64,000 nt of DNA from CAWANP01 sp963783445 (GTDB taxonomy: Bacteria; Chloroflexota; Anaerolineae; JAAYZQ01): NCBI GenBank assembly GCA_963783445.1, contig CAWANP010000006.1:248001-312000 (forward strand). Direction: 5' to 3'. A program made the position numbers and the translations under genes. Positions 40,277 through 49,168 of this stretch are shown piece by piece (position 1 is the first letter of the stretch; every line of letters starts with the position of its first letter). The notes beneath the pieces were generated by a model that did no database searches, was not told the DNA's origin, and was given only the letters and a program-made list of their open reading frames with translations.

Positions 40277-40789
40277 CTAAAGCCTGGCCAGCGTCTCGGC
40301 CCAATCGCGCATCGGGCCCGGTTCGTGCCGGTCCACGTACGCCTCAAAGAGCCTTATGCTCTCAGCTCGGAGCAGGCCGCCGGAGATCCTGGGTACCTGG
40401 TACCCTGGGATGTCTTTCTCCTCGCGCTTCCAAGCCCGGACCAGGTCTACCGCCCCATCGCCCGGTGATTCCAGCGCGTAGACGATCTCCCCCAAAAAGA
40501 AGGACATGGCCGCACCCATGCACATCAGGCACGGCTCCAGGTTGGTGAAAAGCGTGGCCCTGCGCCGCTGCTCGTGGGATAGCCCCATCCGGTCAGCCGT
40601 CTCCAGGGCCACCAGCTCCGCGTGGCCCAGATAGCGCCTCTCCTGCTGCTCCGATGCGGTGCCACTGGACAGGATCTCGCCATCCAGGGTCACAATCGCC
40701 GCGATGGGCAACTCCCCCAGCTCCAGCGCCCCGGCGGCCAAAGCCAGCGTGTGCCGCATATACGCTTCTGGTGTCCTACTTGCGCCCAT
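40277..40789 (-). CDS. Nucleoside/cytidine deaminase-family protein
   Basis: A 170-aa zinc deaminase. The catalytic HAE motif lies in LGHAELVALETA and the PCxxC motif in TNLEPCLMCMGAAM. I start at 40789 (MGASRTPEAYMRHTLALA), as the longer frame has no family similarity. It resembles tRNA adenosine or guanine deaminases more than dCMP deaminase. It lies next to thymidylate synthase on the same strand, hinting at pyrimidine metabolism, but the specificity is not readable. Confidence 0.8.
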   Translation of the reverse strand: MGASRTPEAYMRHTLALAAGALELGELPIAAIVTLDGEILSSGTASEQQERRYLGHAELVALETADRMGLSHEQRRRATLFTNLEPCLMCMGAAMSFFLGEIVYALESPGDGAVDLVRAWKREEKDIPGYQVPRISGGLLRAESIRLFEAYVDRHEPGPMRDWAETLARL

Positions 40790-40883
40790 TCCAGCACCTA
40801 CTCGGGGTACCTGTTGGGACAAGCTGCCAGAGGCAGTGCCCCAGTCTCCCCATTTCCCCATCTCCGGGTCTCCTTGTCTCTCC

Positions 40884-41678
40884 CTAGACCGCGATCGGAG
40901 CCGGAATGTGCGCGTGGGGCGAGTAGCCGCGCAGCTCAAAATCCTCGTAGCAGAAACCGTCGATGGACCGGACCTCAGGATTGATCACCATCTGGGGCAG
41001 TGGGCGCGGATCTCGAGACAACTGCAGCCGGACCTGCTCCAGGTGATTCAGATAGAGGTGCGTATCCCCCAGCGTGTGGACGAATTCCCCCACACCCAGA
41101 CCACAAACTTGCGCGACCATGGCCGTCAAGATCGAGTAGGAGGCGATGTTAAAGGGAACCCCCAAAAAGACATCCGCCGACCGCTGGTAGAGCTGGCAGG
41201 ATAGGCGTTCGTTGGCCACGTAGAACTGGAACAGAGCATGGCAGGCTGGCAGCGCCATCTCGTCGATTTCACCCGGATTCCAGGCGCTCACAATCAGCCT
41301 GCGTGAGCTTGGATTGGTCTTGATCTGCTCTATTACCCGCGAGAGCTGGTCGATCACGCGACCGTCAGCCGCCCTCCACGACCGCCACTGGGACCCGTAC
41401 ACGGGACCCAGATCCCCCTTCTCATCCGCCCACTCGTCCCAGATCCTGACACCGTGTTTCTTCAAGTAGCGGATGTTGGTCTGGCCCTGGAGAAACCACA
41501 ACAACTCGTAGATGATCGATCTTAGGTGCAGTTTCTTGGTCGTAAGCAGTGGAAAGCCCTCGTTCAAGTCGAAGCGCATCTGGTAGCCAAAGACGGACAG
41601 CGTACCCACTCCCGTGCGATCCAGTCTTTTGACGCCGTGTTCCAGGATATGCTCCATCAAGTCCAGGTACTGCCTCAT
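40884..41678 (-). CDS. thyA: Thymidylate synthase
   Basis: A 264-aa ThyA, the normal length. It methylates dUMP with methylene-tetrahydrofolate. RTGVGTLSVFGYQMRFDL opens the protein, WDEWADEKGDLGPVYGSQWR follows, the active-site Cys is in ALPACHALFQFYV, CQLYQRSADVFLGVPFNIASY is the dUMP-binding segment, and the protein ends HIPAPIAV. No frameshift. Confidence 0.96.
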   Translation of the reverse strand: MRQYLDLMEHILEHGVKRLDRTGVGTLSVFGYQMRFDLNEGFPLLTTKKLHLRSIIYELLWFLQGQTNIRYLKKHGVRIWDEWADEKGDLGPVYGSQWRSWRAADGRVIDQLSRVIEQIKTNPSSRRLIVSAWNPGEIDEMALPACHALFQFYVANERLSCQLYQRSADVFLGVPFNIASYSILTAMVAQVCGLGVGEFVHTLGDTHLYLNHLEQVRLQLSRDPRPLPQMVINPEVRSIDGFCYEDFELRGYSPHAHIPAPIAV

Positions 41679-41826
41679 TCAGTCCAATCCTCCAATCTGT
41701 CCCTGTTCAACCACGCCGCACCAGACTCATCGCTTGCATCCACTCCAAACTTGCATCCACTCCAGACTTGCATCTCAGGCCGCAGATGGCTACAGCTCTA
41801 CGCTGGTGACGACCGTACCCGCTCGT

Positions 41827-43476
41827 TCATGGCGCGCCTTGCAGCGTGACCGATCCTCCCTCGGGCGCGCGTACGACCCATTCCACCTTGGCCCGCTCCG
41901 CTGGAACGTCGGACTGGTAGTAGACAAAGTGAACCGACGGCTTGTAGGCCCGCCCCTCTAGCTGCCCCAGTTCCTCCCGGACCTTGCCCGCCTCCAGCGT
42001 CGCGCTCTCCGGCAGCTCGATCTCGCAGACCACGCCCCGTACCAGTTTCCTCTCCAGCGCCTTCTTGGTCACATAGGTCGGCAGCCAGCCTGTGTTGTGG
42101 ACCACCATGCGGATCTGGTACGTGTTGTCTCCCAGCGGCTTGACGTCCACCTGAAACAGCTCCAGGCGCGGCGAGATCAGCAGCTGCCAGATCAGCCAAT
42201 CGGCAAAGGGAGCGATCTCCTTCTCCAACAGATGGGAGGGTGGATTCTTGAGCGCGTAGAACCAGTCCCAGCCGCCCAATTCTACGGGGCCCAGTTCGGG
42301 GTGCTCAAAGGGGTACCAATCGATGTAGCCCTTACCTTCCAGTTCCTCGTCGCTCCATTTGAGCAGCTTGAGGTCATCCTCCAAGGGGTGTTCGCGGCGC
42401 CAGGGCTGGAAATCCAGCTCTTCGATGCCCGCCTGCCCCTGTGGATTCCAGATCTCTACGACCCAGGCAAACTGTCCGAAATGCTCGTACATCCAGTCCG
42501 AAAACGAGCCGCTGGTGACGGAACTGGGATGGTAGCGAAAGTCGTGGTAGACCGAGATGGCCGGGTAGCCGCTCAGGTCGGTCCCCTTTTGGCCGATCTT
42601 CTGATACGTCCACAGGTCCTCGGCCAGCATTGCCTCATCGGGCTGATCGGGATAGGGCCGCAGCAGCGCCCCGCTCATGGTGTGAAAGGCCACGCCGCCG
42701 GTGATGTTGGGATGGCTGGCGATAAAATCGACCATCGCGTGCACCTCCGGCTCCGAAGTCGGATAGGGGCCCGCGCCCTGCTGCTGGAACTCCTGCCGCC
42801 AGTTTATGGGAAAGTTGCGGTTCATGTCCAGGCGCTGCTTGTCCGGTTGAGCGCCGTAGACGATGCTGTCAGGACCCTCGATCCGCCCCTCGCGCAGCAG
42901 CCGGTAATACCGTCCGCCGGTCTCCGTCGGGTCGCGCCGGATGAGGAGCCGGGGCTCCTCGGGACAGACCTTCCACGCGCCGTTGGGGTCGGGCACGCGC
43001 ATGTGCAGGACGCGCCCGTCGCCGTCCGCATCCTCCCAGGTCAGGCCTTCGATGGGGTCCTCGTCGTAGGGATAGGGCCGCGTGCTGGAGCGGATGAACT
43101 TGGGCTCGTCGGCCAGCGCCAATTCCGCGCCATCGGGGTTGACCCGGGGACTGACGTAAAAGGCGCGGCTGTCGAGACAGCGCGTGATGTCGGGGTCGAC
43201 GCCATAGCCCGTGGCCAGCTTCTGGAGCAGGTACAGGCAGGCGGTCCCTGGGGCAAGCTCCGTGGCGTGAATGTTGGCATCCACCCACAGCGCCGGTTTG
43301 TCCTCGGCTTCGCCTGTCTGCAAGTTGGTCGCGGTAACCGTCCATATGTCGCGTCCCTCGTGGCTCTGGCCGATGCTCTCCAGTTTCATGAGCTGGGGGT
43401 ATTCCGCAACAAAGGCCTCCAGGATACGCGTGAGATCGTCATAGCGGTAATAGGTGTCGAATCGAACGTCAGGCAT
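41827..43476 (-). CDS. M14-family zinc carboxypeptidase
   Basis: A 549-aa metallopeptidase. The zinc site reads DANIHATELAPG (HxxE), with the later His in GGVAFHTMSGALLRP; the catalytic Glu is likely that of WVVEIWNPQG. Substrate-binding Arg/Asn occur in KQRLDMNRNFP. A C-terminal beta domain follows. The ATG at 43476 follows GGAGGCTC. No signal peptide is evident, so it is probably cytoplasmic. It lies downstream of a prolyl-oligopeptidase-type gene, suggesting joint peptide breakdown. Confidence 0.9.
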   Translation of the reverse strand: MPDVRFDTYYRYDDLTRILEAFVAEYPQLMKLESIGQSHEGRDIWTVTATNLQTGEAEDKPALWVDANIHATELAPGTACLYLLQKLATGYGVDPDITRCLDSRAFYVSPRVNPDGAELALADEPKFIRSSTRPYPYDEDPIEGLTWEDADGDGRVLHMRVPDPNGAWKVCPEEPRLLIRRDPTETGGRYYRLLREGRIEGPDSIVYGAQPDKQRLDMNRNFPINWRQEFQQQGAGPYPTSEPEVHAMVDFIASHPNITGGVAFHTMSGALLRPYPDQPDEAMLAEDLWTYQKIGQKGTDLSGYPAISVYHDFRYHPSSVTSGSFSDWMYEHFGQFAWVVEIWNPQGQAGIEELDFQPWRREHPLEDDLKLLKWSDEELEGKGYIDWYPFEHPELGPVELGGWDWFYALKNPPSHLLEKEIAPFADWLIWQLLISPRLELFQVDVKPLGDNTYQIRMVVHNTGWLPTYVTKKALERKLVRGVVCEIELPESATLEAGKVREELGQLEGRAYKPSVHFVYYQSDVPAERAKVEWVVRAPEGGSVTLQGAP

Positions 43477-43521
43477 CAAGAGCCTCCCTCTTCCTATGAA
43501 TTGAACCCAGAACCTCAGCCT

Positions 43522-43548
43522 GTAGGGGCGCGGTCACCCCGCCCCTAC
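43522..43548. repeat. REP-like palindrome
   Basis: GTAGGGGCG at 43522-43530 pairs with CGCCCCTAC at 43540-43548. Palindromes built on GTAGGGGCG are dispersed repeats in many genomes. It lies between the two peptidase genes. Confidence 0.5.
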
Positions 43549-43556
43549 GCCAAAGA

Positions 43557-45425
43557 TCACGCCAGATGCTTGTCCAAAAAGTCTGCGACCGCGGCATCGG
43601 CCACCAGCTTGTTCTTGAGTTTGGCCAGTTTGTGCCCTTCGTCGTCAAACACCAAGAGTTCCACTAGGACGCCCCGCTGGGCCAGGGCCGCTGCCATCTG
43701 TTCCGTCTCGCTCACCGGTACCCGCGGATCGTTGGCGCCGTGGATGACCATCATGGGGGCCACCATCCTGTCGACCTGATGGATGGGCGAAATCCTCCTC
43801 AGAAACTCGCGGTCAGTGGCCAGGCTGCCATACTCGACCTCGCGATGCGCCCGCCGGTAGCCGCTGGTGTTTTCCAGGAAGGTAACCCAATCGCTGATGC
43901 CCACCACGTCGACGGCCGCCGCCCACAGGTCCGGGTAGGTGGCCACGGCCGACAGCACCATGAACCCGCCATAGCTGCGGCCATAGATCGCCAGTCGATC
44001 CCCGTCTACGTCGGGCTGGCCCTTGAGCCAGCGGGTCGCGTAGTCCAGATCCGCCACCGAGTCCATACGTCTCTCTACGTCGTCCAGAGCGGCGTAGGCC
44101 TTGCCGTAGCCCGTGGAGCCGCGCACGTTGGGAGCGAAGACAGCGTAGCCCCTCTGTAGCAGGAACTGGAGCAGCGGCACAAAGTCCGGCCGGAATTGGC
44201 TTGCAGGGCCGCCGTGAACATAGACGACGACCGGCATCTTTGCGCCGCGACGCTCCGCTGGCCTGTAGAACCAGGCGGGGATCTCTCGTACCTGGCCCGG
44301 AGCCACCTCATCAAAAGTGGGAAAGCGGACCAGTTCCGGAGCCACGAACGCGCCGGCCGGAATCCCTCCATGGGAGGACCGCGTCACGGCCCGGACCCGG
44401 TCGTCCTCCAGGTCCCAGACATAGACGTCAGAGCTTCGCGTCGCACTGGTAAAAGAGAATGCCAGGCTGCGCGAATCGGGTGCAAAGGCCAACCGTTCAT
44501 CCGTCATTGCTACCACACCTGGGGCGTTACCCGTCCCTGGCGCGACCCGCGTCTCCCCTGTCGTGAGATCAAACAGAGTGAGTTTCGATGCGCCCTCCAT
44601 ATTGACTTCGTAGGCCACGTAGCGCCCGTCGGGAGAAAGGGTCATCAATTCGGCGTCCCAGTCCAGCGAGACCACGGACTCGGTGCTCATATCGTCCAGA
44701 CGGAGGCGGAGGATGTGCAGGAAATCAGAGGCCAGGTCGGTATTGAGCAACAGCGACCGGCCGTCCGGCTCATAGCACGCGGCTTCGTAGCGCGCATCTT
44801 CCTGGCTGGGAGAAAGCAAGCGCGCGGCGCCAGAGCCCAGGTCTACCTCGATCAGGTCGTGACGAAAACTTGCGGACATGCGCGTCATCAGGGCATGGCT
44901 GCCATCTGGTGAGAAAGAGATGTTGGATAGGTATCCGGGCTCATGGTTCTCCCACACCAGGCGGGCGCTGCCGTCCAGGGCCTGCAGGTAGAGGTCAAAC
45001 AAGCCCCCATCTCGCCGGTTGGCAGCGAACAGAATCCGAGTCCCATCGCTGGACCAGCCGCCAAAGCGGTGTACGGCGCCCTCGTGGCCTTCCGTTAGGA
45101 GGATCTCCGTACCATCCCCGGTATGAAGCAGGCTTAGCTGCTCCTTCTCGTTCCCTCCCGCGTCCCGGGAGAAGATGAGCCGGGGGTCCTGGGGCGCGGG
45201 GGAGAACCACAGGCCCGTGACGCGGTCCACCCCGAAGGTGAGCTGGTCCGGCCACAGTACCTCGTCAACGTCTGCAGCAAGGCGCATCAGCCAGGCCTGG
45301 GGCACGCCGGTGATGTCCGAGATAAAGGCCATCCGCTGGCCATCGGGCGCTATGCTGGGGAAATAAGCGGAATGGGTATTGAGGTACCGGGAGATCGGAT
45401 ATTTGACGGCGTGACGTTGTTTCAT
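43557..45425 (-). CDS. S9-family prolyl oligopeptidase/acylaminoacyl peptidase
   Basis: A 622-aa serine peptidase. The first 350 residues form a WD40-like propeller with repeats such as SIAPDGQRMAFISD, WSSDGTRILFAA and LSPDGRYVAYEV. The catalytic domain has the oxyanion segment VVYVHGGPASQ, nucleophile YGRSYGGFM, Asp in HGANDPRVPVSE and His in DDEGHKLAK. No signal peptide is seen, so it likely acts on cytoplasmic peptides. GGAGG precedes the ATG. Confidence 0.92.
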   Translation of the reverse strand: MKQRHAVKYPISRYLNTHSAYFPSIAPDGQRMAFISDITGVPQAWLMRLAADVDEVLWPDQLTFGVDRVTGLWFSPAPQDPRLIFSRDAGGNEKEQLSLLHTGDGTEILLTEGHEGAVHRFGGWSSDGTRILFAANRRDGGLFDLYLQALDGSARLVWENHEPGYLSNISFSPDGSHALMTRMSASFRHDLIEVDLGSGAARLLSPSQEDARYEAACYEPDGRSLLLNTDLASDFLHILRLRLDDMSTESVVSLDWDAELMTLSPDGRYVAYEVNMEGASKLTLFDLTTGETRVAPGTGNAPGVVAMTDERLAFAPDSRSLAFSFTSATRSSDVYVWDLEDDRVRAVTRSSHGGIPAGAFVAPELVRFPTFDEVAPGQVREIPAWFYRPAERRGAKMPVVVYVHGGPASQFRPDFVPLLQFLLQRGYAVFAPNVRGSTGYGKAYAALDDVERRMDSVADLDYATRWLKGQPDVDGDRLAIYGRSYGGFMVLSAVATYPDLWAAAVDVVGISDWVTFLENTSGYRRAHREVEYGSLATDREFLRRISPIHQVDRMVAPMMVIHGANDPRVPVSETEQMAAALAQRGVLVELLVFDDEGHKLAKLKNKLVADAAVADFLDKHLA

Positions 45426-45983
45426 CGCTGGTCATCCCTCCTTCAACGCAATGGGGCTGAACCACGTCCGCGCATCTTGCCTGGTCCAGCTTTGGACTTT
45501 CGTCGATTGGAGCGTCGAGGCAGTATACCACGCCTGCGAGCGCCCCGCAACTCGGGGCGCTGGAGATTCGCCCGTAAGTTACTCGTGTTCGTCCCGGCAG
45601 GGCCTTTCATCACAGCAAAGATCCGTGGTATAATCAGCCGGCGGCAGGCAACCCGTTCCTGGTGCCGTTTCACACCACAGATGTGGGCACATTGCTCGCT
45701 CGCATCGGGTCCGTGAGCTGATGCTTCACGCTGAAAGAAGCAGAAACTGCCAGGTCATGGACGCTTCGGCTGAGGTCCCTCCTGAGCTTGTCGAGGGACT
45801 CAGCGCAGGCCTGGCTTGAGCAGGGAAAAGCCAATGTCTGTTCGGTGAAAGGTCACTTGTGCGCTTTGTGCTCCAGATACGCTTAGAGCAAAGCCACGCT
45901 TCGGCCGCTGACAACAGCGCTGAGAACAACAACCGGCCCGAGCGTGCCCAATTAGGGACAGGAATCGTCGAAAAGGAGGAACC
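45426..45983. other. Divergent intergenic region, 558 bp
   Basis: No convincing gene. On the minus strand TTGCGG (45550-45545), 17 bases and TATACT (45527-45522) could drive the S9 peptidase. An 8-bp hairpin (AGCGCCCC) lies at 45539-45561. On the plus strand TATAAT at 45629-45634 lacks a good -35. An imperfect inverted repeat (TGAGGTCCCTC with GAGGGACTCA) occupies 45771-45802 and contains GAGCTTGTCGAGGGACT, a sequence I recognise as a common dispersed repeat. Confidence 0.5.
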
Positions 45984-46718
45984 ATGCGGTTGGTGCAAGG
46001 TGGCTACAATACCTACGGCTTTACCATTGGGATCCTGATGCTGGAAAGCACCTTCCCTCGCATCCCGGGCGACACGGGCAACGCCTCCAGCTTTGACTAT
46101 CCCGTGCGCCTCCGACCCGTGAAAGGGGCGGACTATCGGCGGCTCGTGCTCGACCGGGATCCAACGCTGCTCCAGCCCTTCATCGAGGCGGCCAAGGAGC
46201 TCCAAGCCGAAGGGGTGCGGGCCATCACCACCAACTGTGGTTTCCTGGCCCTGTTTCAGAAGCAACTGGCGGAAGCACTGGAGGTGCCGGTCTTTACCTC
46301 CAGCCTGATGCTGGTGCCTATGATCGCCAGGATGCTCGGACCCAAGCGGAGGGTCGGGATCATGACCGCCGATGCGTCAGCTCTGGGGGAAGCACACTTT
46401 CGCGGGGTGGGCTGGTCCGCCGGCGACCATTCCATCGCCGTCATCGGCATGCAGGATGAGCCCCTGTTTTCCGAGGTCGTTTCCGACCACCGCCTGGCCT
46501 TTGACGTGGACCAGATGGAGGACGAGATGGTGAACGTCGCCAGGCGTTTGGTGGCGGGCCACCCTGACATCGGCGCCATCCTCTTCGAGTGCACCAACAT
46601 GCCGCCCTATGCCCACGCCGTGCAGGAAGCCGTGGGCCTGCCCATCTACCACATCTTTAGCTTGATCGACATGGTCTACCAATCGTTCCACTGGCAGCCC
46701 TACAAAGGTACCATGTAG
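45984..46718 (+). CDS. Asp/Glu/hydantoin racemase-superfamily protein
   Basis: A 244-aa protein with both catalytic-type cysteines of the superfamily: ITTNCGFLALF in the N-terminal lobe and LFECTNMPPYAH in the C-terminal lobe. MLGPKRRVGIMTADASAL is the typical inter-lobe strand. AAAAGGAGGAACC precedes the ATG. It stands alone, divergent from the peptidases. Possible activities are amino-acid or hydantoin racemisation or maleate-type isomerisation. Confidence 0.78.
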   Translation: MRLVQGGYNTYGFTIGILMLESTFPRIPGDTGNASSFDYPVRLRPVKGADYRRLVLDRDPTLLQPFIEAAKELQAEGVRAITTNCGFLALFQKQLAEALEVPVFTSSLMLVPMIARMLGPKRRVGIMTADASALGEAHFRGVGWSAGDHSIAVIGMQDEPLFSEVVSDHRLAFDVDQMEDEMVNVARRLVAGHPDIGAILFECTNMPPYAHAVQEAVGLPIYHIFSLIDMVYQSFHWQPYKGTM

Positions 46719-46847
46719 GGGCCGCAATAGCCGAGTACCGCATCCGGTTCAGACAAAGCCCGGGCTCCAAAAAGGTGCGCCAGCGCAAGGGGTGCGGGGC
46801 GAACTCAGACAACTCGATCAGCCAAAAAACCCAGCTTCGTTTGTAGT

Positions 46848-46863
46848 GCGCGCTTCAGCGCGC
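46848..46863. repeat. Short GC palindrome
   Basis: GCGCGC, TTCA loop, GCGCGC, ten bases before the end of the toroid gene and between convergent genes. It may be a REP-type element or weak terminator. Confidence 0.35.
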
Positions 46864-46872
46864 TTCTGGCGC

Positions 46873-47838
46873 TCACGCCGACTCCAGCCGCCCCGCCGCG
46901 CGCAACACATAGAGCGCGTCCAAGGTCACCCATTCGTTGGTACGCCCTTTGCTCGTGCCACCCCAGTCGACCAGCGACCGCCCGCTGCGAGCCTTGCCGC
47001 CTACCTGGTAGTACTTTTTCTCGGCCGGAAAGCCCCCGTCCGGCAGGCGTTTCGATTCCAGCAGATCCAGAGCATCCCGGCATCGTTCGTCGCCAATGTA
47101 GCCGCCCTCGGCCAGGACTTTGAGCCCAAACAGAATGTCATAGTGCCAGTAGCAGGGGTAGTGCAGCCGCACAAAGTCGGGGTGGATGATACTCCCGTCC
47201 GACTGCCGCCGGTACAGCCTGCGCTTGAGGAAAACCTCGGCCGCGCGGTCCGCCGCCTGTCTTGAGGCCGGGCTGCCGGTGACCTGGGCATGCAGCACCA
47301 GTCCCCGCAGCGGGATCAGGCTCTCCATGAACGAAGAGTGGACGGCTCCCGGGTTCTTGTCGCAATTCCAGCCGCCGTCGGGCCACTGCCAGCCGGCCAG
47401 CCGCCGGGCAAGCTCATCCGCGCGTTCATCGGCCAGGCCCAGGGCCAGCAGGGCGTACAGCGCGTTCCCCTCCTGCGAGGCACAGCGGCGTACCCGGCCC
47501 GCGATGCTCCGGATCCGCTGCTGGTGCACATTGCCCAGCAGCCAGGCCAGCTCCTGCTCCCGTAGTGGTACCAGCGACCCGTCGCCTGGCGGGTAGCCCA
47601 GGTCGGCCAGGGCGGCCAGAACCCAATGGGCGCCGGTCCACTTGCCGTACACAGAGCCTGGAATCCGGCCCTCTGCGTCGCGTCCGGACAGCAGGGTCCG
47701 GACGCGGTCCGAGCTGCGTATCTCCTCCCGCAGTGCGCCGATCCCGGGCATGGTTGGGTCGCGGCCCAGGACGCCAAGCTGCATCCTGAGACGCACAGAC
47801 GGTTCATCCGATCTGAGGAGTTTGTCGACGATCTCCAT
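46873..47838 (-). CDS. Alpha-alpha toroid protein (prenyltransferase/terpene-cyclase-like fold)
   Basis: A 321-aa soluble helical protein. Two QW-like repeats, WQWPDGGWNCDKNP and RLPDGGFPAEKKYY, and helix pairs such as GNALYALLALGLADE suggest the squalene-cyclase/prenyltransferase toroid. The catalytic DxDD motif of class II cyclases is not seen, so activity is uncertain. I start at 47838 (MEIVDKLLRSD), after AGGGGAAGGG; an upstream ATG at 47955 has no ribosome-binding site. Related hypothetical proteins are often annotated as prenyltransferases. Confidence 0.65.
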   Translation of the reverse strand: MEIVDKLLRSDEPSVRLRMQLGVLGRDPTMPGIGALREEIRSSDRVRTLLSGRDAEGRIPGSVYGKWTGAHWVLAALADLGYPPGDGSLVPLREQELAWLLGNVHQQRIRSIAGRVRRCASQEGNALYALLALGLADERADELARRLAGWQWPDGGWNCDKNPGAVHSSFMESLIPLRGLVLHAQVTGSPASRQAADRAAEVFLKRRLYRRQSDGSIIHPDFVRLHYPCYWHYDILFGLKVLAEGGYIGDERCRDALDLLESKRLPDGGFPAEKKYYQVGGKARSGRSLVDWGGTSKGRTNEWVTLDALYVLRAAGRLESA

Positions 47839-47976
47839 AGCCCTTCCCCTGGGGATGATCAGCTCGCGGAGCCTCTTGAAGCGAGCTGTCCTGGAGGCTC
47901 TCATGGACGCACTGAGCGCATTTCCGAAGCCAAGTCGCGATGGAAACAGAGTCATTGTCCAAATTGCCGTCTTTGG

Positions 47977-48005
47977 ATTATGGCATAGCTGCCTCACAGT
48001 GTCAA
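47977..48005 (-). promoter_or_regulatory. Promoter upstream of the toroid gene
   Basis: TTGACA (48005-48000), 17 bases, CATAAT (47982-47977) on the minus strand. The leader to the chosen start is about 130 bases. Confidence 0.65.
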
Positions 48006-48320
48006 CATCGCTCATATCACTTTGCGTTCTTGGCACCCGTGCGGTGCTGGTATGAGCAGCGGAAAGGAGCAGATGACACTTGCGGGTGATCACCGGCATT
48101 GCACACACCGGGTTCATGGTGAGAAGGAAGTGGAGCGAGGCAGGTAAGAGACCCGGTGGACAGAACGTCTGGAGAGTGGACAGATGTGGTCGGTCTCCAG
48201 ACAGCAGGATGGCGGGGCGGTGCATCCGCGCCCTCGGCTAGAGATTGAAGGTGGCGCAGATGCGCAGGAGCCAATTGTCGTGCCGCCGTCGAGTTCCCGA
48301 ATAACCCAAAGGAGCCCAAG
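48006..48320. other. Intergenic region without a recognisable gene
   Basis: The space between the toroid promoter and the membrane-protein gene shows no gene or clear promoter on the plus strand. AGGAGCCCAAG precedes the ATG at 48321. Confidence 0.4.
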
Positions 48321-48806
48321 ATGAGTGAGTCAATTCCCATCAATCCTGAAATGAGCAAGCCCATTCCTATGGAGCCCGGTTTGAGTGAGACCTTCAGCGC
48401 GCACTTGCAGCCGCGAACCTGGCTGATCCGGGCCACCATCCTCGCAGCATCGCTCGGACTGATCCATGTCCTGGCCACACCGCTCTACTTTGACCAGTGG
48501 CTGGGCTACGGCGTGTTCTTTATTCTCGTTGCCGTGCTGCAGGTCATGTACTCCATGGCCCTGGCCGTCGGCGAACCCAACCGCGCCTTGCTCTGGGCGG
48601 GCATTGCCGGCAACGTCCTTCTCATGGCCCTGTGGGCCGTCACCCGTACCGTCGGCATCCCCTTCTTCGGCCCCATGGCCGGCGAAGTTCTGCCCGTAGG
48701 CCTCCTTGATGCCGTGGCCCAAACCTTGACAATCGTCCTGATCGTCCACCTGGCCGTGCTGCTACGCCAATTTGACCAATTGGGCGGACGCCCGCTCATC
48801 GAGTAG
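48321..48806 (+). CDS. Small four-helix membrane protein, unknown function
   Basis: 161 aa. A polar N-terminal tail (SESIPINPEMSKPIP) precedes four hydrophobic segments, about residues 35-52, 62-82, 90-107 and 125-148. Small residues and His occur within the helices. I do not recognise the family; similar four-helix proteins are annotated as hypothetical membrane proteins. It has its own ribosome-binding site and no operon partner. Confidence 0.7.
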   Translation: MSESIPINPEMSKPIPMEPGLSETFSAHLQPRTWLIRATILAASLGLIHVLATPLYFDQWLGYGVFFILVAVLQVMYSMALAVGEPNRALLWAGIAGNVLLMALWAVTRTVGIPFFGPMAGEVLPVGLLDAVAQTLTIVLIVHLAVLLRQFDQLGGRPLIE

Positions 48807-48890
48807 CACACCACTGCTCACATCACAGGGTTGCACAAAGCTGCCAAAAGCCAAGAACTATTTTCCACGACTGGTTCTTGTTGGCTCCGG

Positions 48891-48935
48891 GATCTAGACC
48901 TCGGAGGTCTGGCTTCGACCTCCGAGGTCTAGATC
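48891..48935. repeat. 19-bp perfect inverted repeat
   Basis: GATCTAGACCTCGGAGGTC (48891-48909), a 7-base loop, and its exact complement (48917-48935). A related weaker copy follows at 48976-49007. Both copies continue into the same tail, TCTAGATCCGTCAATCCCGC (A for G in the second). Confidence 0.8.
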
Positions 48936-48975
48936 CGTCAATCCCGCCAGTGTACCAACCCACCGGCCAAGGACC

Positions 48976-49007
48976 GACCTCGGGGGTTTTCTCCAATCCC
49001 CGAGGTC
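48976..49007. repeat. Second copy of the inverted repeat
   Basis: GACCTCGGGG (48976-48985) and CCCCGAGGTC (48998-49007) around a 12-base loop. Together with the first copy this forms a direct repeat with a shared tail, about 79 bases apart, suggesting a mobile REP-like family. Confidence 0.65.
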
Positions 49008-49111
49008 TAAATCCGTCAATCCCGCCAATCCGTGTTCTAACGGAAGTGCCTGTCATTTTCCAGCGACGGCTGCAAGCCAGAGCCAGATCGCCGGTGTGCC
49101 TGTGTCCGCCT

Positions 49112-49140
49112 TTGACAGGCCGATCATGGCGTGGTAGAAT
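49112..49140 (+). promoter_or_regulatory. Promoter of the histidine kinase operon
   Basis: TTGACA (49112-49117), 17 bases, TAGAAT (49135-49140). Transcription near 49147 means the ATG at 49139 cannot be the start and favours 49169 or 49175. Confidence 0.75.
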
Positions 49141-49168
49141 GAAAGCACAAAGCCATGATGTGCAAAGG

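Noticed and set aside
42097..43779. 560-aa plus-strand open frame
   Set aside because: Antisense of the M14 peptidase and S9 end; no recognisable motifs.
48878..49168. Extension of the kinase gene upstream to 48878
   Set aside because: That part translates the palindromic repeats and lies before the TTGACA/TAGAAT promoter.
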